Of a stretch of DNA of 64,000 nt, positions 33,973 to 41,159 are shown one piece after another. Positions within the stretch are counted from its first letter, which is position 1. Every line of letters starts with the position of its first letter. The stretch lies in NCBI GenBank assembly GCA_035515075.1, contig DATJBZ010000031.1, positions 1 to 64,000 on the forward strand, in the 5' to 3' direction. The DNA comes from Moheibacter sp035515075 (GTDB lineage: Bacteria; Bacteroidota; Bacteroidia; Flavobacteriales; Weeksellaceae). The position numbers and the translations under genes are program-made. The notes beneath the pieces are model-generated. The model searched no databases and had not been told where the DNA came from. It saw only the letters and a program-made list of their open reading frames with translations.

Positions 33973-34671
33973 ATGATCAATAAAAAAGTAGATAATGTTC
34001 AGCAGGCTTTGGCAGGAGTAGAAGACGGCATGACTTTGATTGTCGGCGGTTTCGGCCTTTGTGGCATTCCTGAAAACATCATTGCTGAATTGGTAAGAAA
34101 AGAAATCAAAGACATCACTTGCATTTCCAACAACGCAGGAGTGGATGATTTCGGTTTGGGGCTTTTGCTTCAAAAAAGACAAATCAAAAAGATGATTGCT
34201 TCTTATGTGGGCGAAAATGCAGAGTTCGAACGTCAAATGTTGAGCGGAGAAATGGAAGTAGAATTGACGCCTCAAGGAACTTTGGCCGAAAAATGCCGCG
34301 CAGCACAACACGGCATTCCAGCAGTTTGGTTGAGAGCAGGTGTGGGTACAGAAGTCGCTGAAGGAAAAGAAATCAGAGAGTTCAACGGAAAACCTTATTT
34401 GTTGGAAATGGCTTATGAAGCGGATTTTTCATTTGTAAAAGCTTGGAAAGGCGATACCGCAGGAAATTTGATTTTCAAAGGAACCGCCAGAAATTTCAAT
34501 GCGCCCATGGCTGGTGCTGGAAAAATCACTGTGGCTGAAGTAGAAGAATTGGTCGAAGCGGGTGAATTGGATCCGAACGAAATCCACATTCCTGGCATCT
34601 TTGTTCAGCGCATTTTTCAAGGAGAAAAATACGAAAAGAGAATTGAACAAAGAACCGTAAGACAAGGTTGA
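33973..34671 (+). CDS. scoA: 3-oxoacid CoA-transferase subunit A
   Basis: 232 residues. Family I CoA-transferase alpha subunit: glycine-rich IVGGFGLCGIPENIIAELV near 22-40 is the CoA/phosphate-binding start, with ISNNAGVDDFGLGLLL near 52-67 following. It works with the next gene as a heterodimer (or heterotetramer) to move CoA between succinyl-CoA (or another acyl-CoA) and acetoacetate. The succinyl-CoA:3-ketoacid role is the usual annotation for such pairs. The beta-subunit ATG lies 17 bases after its stop. The leader contains AT-rich sequence without a perfect promoter. Confidence 0.92.
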   Translation: MINKKVDNVQQALAGVEDGMTLIVGGFGLCGIPENIIAELVRKEIKDITCISNNAGVDDFGLGLLLQKRQIKKMIASYVGENAEFERQMLSGEMEVELTPQGTLAEKCRAAQHGIPAVWLRAGVGTEVAEGKEIREFNGKPYLLEMAYEADFSFVKAWKGDTAGNLIFKGTARNFNAPMAGAGKITVAEVEELVEAGELDPNEIHIPGIFVQRIFQGEKYEKRIEQRTVRQG

Positions 34672-34688
34672 ACCGCAAAAAATTAGAC

Positions 34689-35342
34689 ATGTTAAGTAAA
34701 GAACAAATAGCACAAAGAATTGCAAAAGAACTTCAAGATGGATTTTATGTCAATTTAGGGATTGGAATTCCTACTTTGGTTGCGAATTATATTCCAGAAG
34801 GTATCGATGTGGAATTTCAAAGTGAAAACGGCATTTTGGGCATGGGCCCTTTTCCCATTGAAGGAGAAGAAGATGCGGATTTAATCAACGCCGGAAAACA
34901 AACCATCACCGCCATGCCAGGCGCCGCCTATTTTGATTCGGCGATGAGCTTTGGAATGATCCGTGGAAAGCACGTGGACTTGACCGTTTTGGGCGCGATG
35001 GAAGTCGATCAAAACGGCGACATTGCCAATTGGAAAATTCCAGGAAAAATGGTCAAAGGAATGGGTGGAGCGATGGATTTGGTCGCAGCAGCAGAAAACA
35101 TCATCGTAGCGATGATGCACACCAACCGCGCTGGCGAATCGAAAATTTTGAAAAAATGCACCCTGCCATTGACCGGTGTCAATTGCGTCAAAAAAGTAGT
35201 GACCGATCTGTGTGTCATGGAAATCCGCGAAGGACGTTTTCATCTGTTGGAGCGCGCGCCAGGTGTGAGCGTTGAAGACATCGTGAAAGCCACAGAAGCA
35301 GAATTGATCATTGAAGGCGACATTCCTGAAATGGTTTTTTAA
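34689..35342 (+). CDS. scoB: 3-oxoacid CoA-transferase subunit B
   Basis: 217 residues from the ATG at 34689; a TTG at 34668 that overlaps the previous stop is possible but adds residues not typical of the family. The catalytic glutamate region is FQSENGILGMGPFPIEGEED near 45-64, and later YFDSAMSFGMIRGKHVDLT near 82-100. It forms the covalent glutamyl-CoA intermediate of the transferase with ScoA. The operon ends in a strong bidirectional terminator. Confidence 0.92.
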   Translation: MLSKEQIAQRIAKELQDGFYVNLGIGIPTLVANYIPEGIDVEFQSENGILGMGPFPIEGEEDADLINAGKQTITAMPGAAYFDSAMSFGMIRGKHVDLTVLGAMEVDQNGDIANWKIPGKMVKGMGGAMDLVAAAENIIVAMMHTNRAGESKILKKCTLPLTGVNCVKKVVTDLCVMEIREGRFHLLERAPGVSVEDIVKATEAELIIEGDIPEMVF

Positions 35343-35357
35343 AGCCGTAATAAAACA

Positions 35358-35395
35358 TAAAAATCCCTCAAAATTTTGATTTTGAGGGATTTTTC
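35358..35395. terminator. Bidirectional terminator between scoB and the 5'-nucleotidase gene
   Basis: Stem AAAAATCCCTCAAAA / TTTTGAGGGATTTTT, with a short loop; A and T runs on both sides serve both converging genes. Confidence 0.9.
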
Positions 35396-35414
35396 ATTGC
35401 TTTCAATCCGAGTT

Positions 35415-36944
35415 TTACATTTCATTTTGAATGTAATGAATGATTGCTTTTCGAATGTCATACGCAGTTTCTTCAGCCGTTGGCGTAGAAACCTTAAGGA
35501 CTCCTTTGTTTTCTGGCGTTAAAAACGGAATGTCAAAGCCCATCATCAAATAGTCGTTCAGGACAATATGGTACACTTTCTTCGGATCGATGATTTCATT
35601 TTTTACCAACCATTTCCCTTCTGGACTTTGTGTCAATTGATGTCTTTGCAAATACGCGCCTGTCCCCGCAGCTTTCACACCGAAGTTCAACACTTCTTCC
35701 AACAATTCTCCAGTCATTTCCACTTGGTAAATGCTGCCACCAAAAGGCAACACCCTGAAAATGTCTTTGCTCAAAATATCGCCTTCCAATACATCGTCCA
35801 CACGAATTCCACCGCCATTGAAAATCACGCCATCGCCCCAATTGCCATAAGCATAATTCATCGATTGGGTGATGATTTCACCCAAATTGGTTTGTCTATT
35901 TCTACTGCCATTGTCCGTACCATCCAAAGCTTCAGTCGTGGTCAAAATCACCTCGTTGGGATTGTCCACCACCGTTTTTAGATTTTCTTCCAAGATTGCA
36001 TTCCATTTGTCGACTACTTTTTGAACTTTAGGTGAAGAAGCCACGCGATCATCTACTTTCACGAGTTCCGAATCGATAGCCAATTCTTTGGTCGAAAGAT
36101 TGTACGCCAACGTATGCACAAACAAAGTCAATACATTGGCATCTGCTTTGGCAATGACCGTATGGCCTTCCTTCAGCAACATATTTTCGTGCTCATGACC
36201 GCCCATAATTAAAGGCAATGTAGGAATTCTTCGCGCGATTTCATGGTCTTCTTCCAAAGAAACATGGGTCAAACCCAACACAAAATCTGCTTCTTTTGAA
36301 GCCAAATCATAGGCGCGCACCGATTCGTCATACACATCACCATAAAACACATAATCCACTGGATTCGAAGGAAGCGTCACACCAAAAACACCAAATTTGA
36401 TTTCGTTTCCTGTTTTGTTTTTCACAGTAAACACCTCATAATCTGAAACTTTTCCAGTTGTATTTTGATTTTTAATTTGAAAAGGAGAATTTCCTTCAGG
36501 CGTAATTTGCAATACATTGGCAGATGTCCATTTGAAATTGGATTCGTTCAAACGCTTTTGCAAATCCGCTTCTTTGAGGTCGAATTCATGGTTGCCAAAA
36601 GTCACCAAATCCAAACCGCTTGCATTCAACACTTCGATCATTTGTTTGCCTTGCAAACGCTCATTATCGACCTTGATCGTTCCCAAAAGCGAAGGATTCA
36701 GAAAATCTCCCGCCAAAAAATAAAAGGTATTGGGTTCCACATTTTTGACCGAATCTTTGATGTGTGCCACGCGCGCCAAACCACCGTTCTTACCGGCATT
36801 GATCGCATCGATTTCATAGACATCATTGATTTGAATAATTTTAAAACGGACAATTTCATCCGCAGCAGTTGTTTTGGGCAGTGAACTACAGCTCCAAATC
36901 AGGCTACCGAATAGCGCCAAGAATAGTACTTTTTTCATCTTCAT
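35415..36944 (-). CDS. 5'-nucleotidase / metallophosphoesterase lipoprotein
   Basis: 509 residues with a lipoprotein signal (MKMKKVLFLALFGSLIWSCS, lipid Cys19). The calcineurin-like metallophosphoesterase domain holds metal-ligand motifs QINDVYEIDAIN near 38-49, LVTFGNHEFDLKEADL near 112-127 and LIMGGHEHENML near 235. The C-terminal 5'-nucleotidase domain (about 310-505) includes NLGEIITQSMNYAYG and VIFNGGGIRVDDVLEGD. It should hydrolyse nucleotides or related phosphate esters outside the cytoplasm. Convergent with scoB across a shared terminator. Confidence 0.9.
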   Translation of the reverse strand: MKMKKVLFLALFGSLIWSCSSLPKTTAADEIVRFKIIQINDVYEIDAINAGKNGGLARVAHIKDSVKNVEPNTFYFLAGDFLNPSLLGTIKVDNERLQGKQMIEVLNASGLDLVTFGNHEFDLKEADLQKRLNESNFKWTSANVLQITPEGNSPFQIKNQNTTGKVSDYEVFTVKNKTGNEIKFGVFGVTLPSNPVDYVFYGDVYDESVRAYDLASKEADFVLGLTHVSLEEDHEIARRIPTLPLIMGGHEHENMLLKEGHTVIAKADANVLTLFVHTLAYNLSTKELAIDSELVKVDDRVASSPKVQKVVDKWNAILEENLKTVVDNPNEVILTTTEALDGTDNGSRNRQTNLGEIITQSMNYAYGNWGDGVIFNGGGIRVDDVLEGDILSKDIFRVLPFGGSIYQVEMTGELLEEVLNFGVKAAGTGAYLQRHQLTQSPEGKWLVKNEIIDPKKVYHIVLNDYLMMGFDIPFLTPENKGVLKVSTPTAEETAYDIRKAIIHYIQNEM

Positions 36945-37001
36945 TCATTTTATGTTTTAGCAACCAACAAGTTAATAAATTAAACTTTCGTTTTTGTATA
37001 T

Positions 37002-38111
37002 TTATTTCACATCAAAAGCATCGCGCAATACATTGCCAAAAATATTGAAAGCCAAGACCAACAACATGATCGCCACGCCTGGCAATACGGCCAAATGCGC
37101 ATCGCCAATGATGATGTGTGAATAATTTTCTTTGATCAAATTTCCCCAAGAAGGTGTTGGCGGTTGTGCACCGATGCCCAAAAAGCTCAATCCACTTTCC
37201 ACCAAAATCGCGGCAGCAAAATTCGCCGCTGAAATCACAATCACGGGCGCCAAAATGTTGGGCAATATTTCTTTGAAAATGATTCGAAAATCACTAAAAC
37301 CCAAAGCCCTTGCGGCTTCCACAAATTCTTTTTCACGGTAACTGATGAATTGTCCTCTCACGACGCGCGCGACTTCTACCCACATCGTCAAACCGACTGC
37401 TATGAAGATTTGCCAAAAGCCTTTGCCCAAAGCCAAAGTAATCGCAATGACCAGCAACAAAGTTGGAATCGACCAAACGACATTGATCAACCACATGATG
37501 AAATCATCGACTTTTCCTCGGTAAAATCCACCAATCGCACCGATGGGAATGCCTACAAAGAGAGAAATGAACACCGCAATGAATCCAATCAAAAATGAAA
37601 TTCGTGTACCAATGATCAAACGCGAATAGAAATCCCGCCCATACGCATCCGTTCCCAAAAGATAAGTTTTGTCGTACACGAAATCTTGGGTGATTTTTTC
37701 CGCAGAAATGCCTTGATCCGTCCAGACTTTTAAATCAATGCTCGTTGGTTCTCCTTCTAAATTTTCGCCCAAATAAGGAATGTAAATCAATTCGTTATTT
37801 TTGATTTCATAATCCACCAAGGCAATCAGCTCGGTATCGACTGCCTTCCCAAAAAAGAAATCACGCCAACGCCATTTGTTTTCGTAATTCTCCAAAGGCA
37901 CTTCCATCACCAGTTGCTGAAACCCGATTGGCTGATAGGCCAAAATGACGTTTTGTTGGTTGGCATCTTTGACTTTGTCTGTTGAAAAAGCATAGGCGAA
38001 AATCGTTACAATTGCCGCGAGCACGATCCACAGAAAAGAAACCACACCCAAAGGATTTTTTTTGATCCTTCGGATGGCGTTTTGGTTCAAAGAGCCGGCT
38101 TGTTGTTCCAT
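37002..38111 (-). CDS. Peptide/nickel-type ABC transporter permease (DppC/OppC family)
   Basis: 369 residues. N-terminal extension, first membrane segment near 25-45, a long extracytoplasmic insert (about 50-145), then five membrane helices. The binding-protein-dependent permease signature (EAA loop) is EFVEAARALGFSDFRIIFKE near 260-279. It forms half of an importer channel for peptides or similar solutes. No partner permease, ATPase or binding protein is in the neighbourhood, so it must assemble with subunits encoded elsewhere. It starts six bases after prc on the same strand, so they are co-transcribed. Confidence 0.88.
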   Translation of the reverse strand: MEQQAGSLNQNAIRRIKKNPLGVVSFLWIVLAAIVTIFAYAFSTDKVKDANQQNVILAYQPIGFQQLVMEVPLENYENKWRWRDFFFGKAVDTELIALVDYEIKNNELIYIPYLGENLEGEPTSIDLKVWTDQGISAEKITQDFVYDKTYLLGTDAYGRDFYSRLIIGTRISFLIGFIAVFISLFVGIPIGAIGGFYRGKVDDFIMWLINVVWSIPTLLLVIAITLALGKGFWQIFIAVGLTMWVEVARVVRGQFISYREKEFVEAARALGFSDFRIIFKEILPNILAPVIVISAANFAAAILVESGLSFLGIGAQPPTPSWGNLIKENYSHIIIGDAHLAVLPGVAIMLLVLAFNIFGNVLRDAFDVK

Positions 38112-38117
38112 GAAAAA

Positions 38118-40175
38118 TTATGAAATATCTTTCAAAATGTTGATCGATTCTTCCAAATAGAAATCTTTACCCAAATTCTTGTGCCAATCTTTTCTTCTTT
38201 CTCTCAAAATGGTGTCGTTTTCAAAACGAGGCAATTCCGCTGCAGGTGAACTGATTTTTAATTTCGATTCGTACACATCGGCTGTTTCAAAGGATTTTGA
38301 TTTTTCCTCTCTTAACTTTCTGTCTTTTTTGAATTGCTCCAAATTCAACGCAATGCGATCGATTTTGTCCAAACTTTGGTAATATTGCGCGGCTTCATCA
38401 ATGACTTTCAAGTACGCACTGTTAGCCAATCGCTTGCTGCTTTTTTCTTGTATTGTCGGAATGTCCAAAGGAATCGACCAAGTCGTATAATTCACTGCTT
38501 TGATTTGGTCCCAAGGCAAAGCATCGTCCACATTCGATTCACTAATTCCTGAATAAGTCAACATATCGACCATGGTCACGTCAGGCGTCACACCTCTCAA
38601 TTGAGTAGAACCGCCATTGATGCGATAAAATTTTTGGATGGTCAATTTCAAAGAACCGAATTCATCCGAATTGAAATTTCTTTGGTCCAAAGGGATGAAC
38701 GTTTGCACCGTTCCTTTTCCAAAAGTTTTATGGCTTCCGACAATCACTGCTCTTCCATAATCCTGCATCGCTGCCGCGAAAATCTCTGAAGCTGAAGCCG
38801 ACAACTCATTGACCAACACCACCAACGGCCCATCATACGCTACAGAAGGATCTTTGTCTTCGTGCACACGCATCTGCCCGTCGCTTCTTTTGACTTGAAC
38901 GATGGGACCTTTCGGAATGAACAATCCCGCAATTTCAATCGCTTCTTCCAAAGAACCTCCGCCGTTGTAGCGCAAATCAAACACCAAACCTTTGATGCCT
39001 TCTTTTTTCAATTCATTGATCTCTGCCGTGATATCATCCGAAGGATCTCGTCCATTTTTATCGTTGAAATTCACATAAAATTCAGGCAAATAAATCAAAC
39101 CATATTTGTCGCCATTGTCATGAATGATCGCTGAACGGGCAAAAGCTTCTTCTTGCTCGATCACATCACGAATCAATTTAACGTCTTTGATGGAACCGTC
39201 TTTTTTCTTGACCGTCAAAATCACTTCTGTACCTTTCTTGCCACGAATGTGTCGAATGGCTTCATCCAGCAACATGCCTTCGATGTTCACTGTTTCTTCG
39301 CCTTTTTGTTTGACATGCGAAATCTGATCACCCACTTCCAATTGTCCATCTTTCCATGCCGGCCCGCCAATGACCAATTCCATGATGGTCGCCAAACCTT
39401 TTTTGTCTTGCAATTTCGCGCCAATTCCTTCCAATTGTCCAGAAATATTCACGTCAAAATCATCTTTGTCTTGGGGTGAAAGATAGGTAGTGTACGGATC
39501 GTATTTCTCGGTGAATGAATTGATGTAAAACGCCAAAAACCTTTCTTTTTTCAATTTCAATCGTCTTCTGAAAAAGTCAGAAATGTTGTCAGTCACCGTT
39601 TCTCTTGCTTGAATTTCCAATTCTGCCAACGGTAAATCCATCTTGGTCGAATCTTCTTGCAATCTGACCAATTCAGCCAAAGTGCTGTATTTTAAATACT
39701 TTCTCCACAAATCCTTGGCAGCCGCTTTGTCTTTCGCATAGGCCGAATTGTCTTCGCCAACCAACAAATACTCTTCGGTAGAAAATTCAAAAGGCGTTTT
39801 TAGAATTTCTTCTGAATACGCTTGGGTTTCTTCAAACCTTTTGAACAAAGTATCGATGGTCGCATGGTAAAAACGCAAATCTTGGTTGTTGAAATAATCA
39901 TCCAAGTTGTGGATGTCCTTTTTGAATTCCTCATAATCAGATTGCAACAAATAACGTTTGTCTGGATCCAATCTTTCCATATAAGAATTGAACACTTCTT
40001 CAGAAAAATCATCATTGATCAACTGTGGACGATAATGCATATACGTCAGCGTATTGCGCACGTTCTTGATGATCGTTTGTATTTTGCTGTCATCCGTATT
40101 ATTGCCTGGTGTGCAATAGCAAAATGCCAAAAAGCACATCGACAAAAAGGATAGGAGAACTAAAGTCTTTTTCAT
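38118..40175 (-). CDS. prc: Carboxy-terminal (tail-specific) protease Prc
   Basis: 685 residues. Signal peptide with cysteines (LSMCFLAFCYC) that could be lipidated. N-terminal helical domain to about 230, PDZ near 245-325 (LEGIGAKLQDKKGLATIMEL), S41 catalytic core with the serine in NELSASASEIFAAAMQDYG near 450-468 and the lysine in HKTFGKGTVQTFI near 478-490, and the long C-terminal Tsp domain. It degrades or trims proteins in the periplasm by their C-terminus. It is the second S41 protease in the window, of the longer Prc type, distinct from ctpA at 24444. It leads a two-gene unit with the permease. Confidence 0.92.
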   Translation of the reverse strand: MKKTLVLLSFLSMCFLAFCYCTPGNNTDDSKIQTIIKNVRNTLTYMHYRPQLINDDFSEEVFNSYMERLDPDKRYLLQSDYEEFKKDIHNLDDYFNNQDLRFYHATIDTLFKRFEETQAYSEEILKTPFEFSTEEYLLVGEDNSAYAKDKAAAKDLWRKYLKYSTLAELVRLQEDSTKMDLPLAELEIQARETVTDNISDFFRRRLKLKKERFLAFYINSFTEKYDPYTTYLSPQDKDDFDVNISGQLEGIGAKLQDKKGLATIMELVIGGPAWKDGQLEVGDQISHVKQKGEETVNIEGMLLDEAIRHIRGKKGTEVILTVKKKDGSIKDVKLIRDVIEQEEAFARSAIIHDNGDKYGLIYLPEFYVNFNDKNGRDPSDDITAEINELKKEGIKGLVFDLRYNGGGSLEEAIEIAGLFIPKGPIVQVKRSDGQMRVHEDKDPSVAYDGPLVVLVNELSASASEIFAAAMQDYGRAVIVGSHKTFGKGTVQTFIPLDQRNFNSDEFGSLKLTIQKFYRINGGSTQLRGVTPDVTMVDMLTYSGISESNVDDALPWDQIKAVNYTTWSIPLDIPTIQEKSSKRLANSAYLKVIDEAAQYYQSLDKIDRIALNLEQFKKDRKLREEKSKSFETADVYESKLKISSPAAELPRFENDTILRERRKDWHKNLGKDFYLEESINILKDIS

Positions 40176-40259
40176 CAGTATAAAATTCCTTGGTAAATAA
40201 TATCGGTAAATATAACGTATTCCTATTTTGCAAATTCAAAGCCAAACAAAAAGATTGAC

Positions 40260-40267
40260 TAAATTTG
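40260..40267 (+). promoter_or_regulatory. Promoter -7 element upstream of surE
   Basis: TAAATTTG, 22 nt before the ATG at 40290; a TTG at the right distance is not evident. Confidence 0.4.
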
Positions 40268-40289
40268 GCCATAAAACGTACAAATATAA

Positions 40290-41075
40290 ATGAAATCCAA
40301 GGAAAAACCATTGATTCTTGTTACAAATGATGACGGAATCACCGCTCCAGGAATTAGAGCTTTGATCCAAATGATGAATGAAATCGGCGAAGTCTATGTT
40401 GTGGCCCCCGACAGCCCTCAAAGTGGAATGGGACATGCCATTACTGTTGACTCGACTTTGTTTTGCGAAAAAGTTAAAATCGATGATGGACCGCAAAGCG
40501 ACCGCGAATGGGCTTGTTCTGGCACACCTGTCGATTGTGTGAAATTGGCGATCAGTAAAATTTTGCCACGCCGTCCAGATTTGTGCGTTTCAGGCATCAA
40601 CCATGGTTCGAACTCTTCAATTAACGTGATTTATTCAGGTACTATGTCTGCTGCTGTTGAAGCAGGCGTTGAAGGCATTCCCGCCATAGGATTTTCTTTG
40701 TGTGATTTTTCTTTCAGTGCTGATTTTATGGCAGCGAAAGAATTCATCCAAAAAATTGTTTTGCAATCTCTTGAACAAAAAATGTTGGAAGGCACTGTGC
40801 TGAATGTCAATATCCCTAAATTGCCCAAAGACGAATTAAAAGGCATCAAAATTTGCCGACAAGCCAAGGCTGTTTGGTCAGAAAGTTATGACGAAAGGAT
40901 TTCACCAAGAGGAAGAACCTATTACTGGTTGACCGGGAAATTTGAAAATTTAGACAAAGGAAAAGACACCGACGAATGGGCTTTGGCAGAAGGTTACATT
41001 TCGGTGGTGCCCGTGCAATACGACATGACGGCATACCACTGCATTGCGGATTTGAACCGATGGAATTTTGACTAA
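40290..41075 (+). CDS. surE: 5'/3'-nucleotidase SurE
   Basis: 261 residues, the normal SurE length. The metal-binding N-terminus LVTNDDGITAPGIRALIQMM near 10-29 has the DD pair, followed by VVAPDSPQSGMGHAIT near 39-54 and SGINHGSNSSINVIYSGTMS near 93-112, which is the family signature. SurE dephosphorylates nucleoside monophosphates in the cytoplasm and is linked to stationary-phase survival. It faces hppA across a bidirectional terminator. Confidence 0.95.
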   Translation: MKSKEKPLILVTNDDGITAPGIRALIQMMNEIGEVYVVAPDSPQSGMGHAITVDSTLFCEKVKIDDGPQSDREWACSGTPVDCVKLAISKILPRRPDLCVSGINHGSNSSINVIYSGTMSAAVEAGVEGIPAIGFSLCDFSFSADFMAAKEFIQKIVLQSLEQKMLEGTVLNVNIPKLPKDELKGIKICRQAKAVWSESYDERISPRGRTYYWLTGKFENLDKGKDTDEWALAEGYISVVPVQYDMTAYHCIADLNRWNFD

Positions 41076-41103
41076 TTGAACAAAACGCATCAGAATTGAC
41101 CCC

Positions 41104-41138
41104 ACAAAAAAAGCCAGAAATCAACTTCTGGCTTTTTC
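41104..41138. terminator. Bidirectional terminator between surE and hppA
   Basis: Stem AAAAAGCCAGAA / TTCTGGCTTTTT with a six-base loop, flanked by A and T runs. Confidence 0.9.
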
Positions 41139-41159
41139 ATATTCTATGATTTTTTAACG

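Noticed and set aside
33892..34311. Upstream extension of the O-methyltransferase frame on the minus strand
   Set aside because: It is antisense to scoA over most of its length, lacks methyltransferase character, and the family-typical N-terminus begins at the ATG at 33891.
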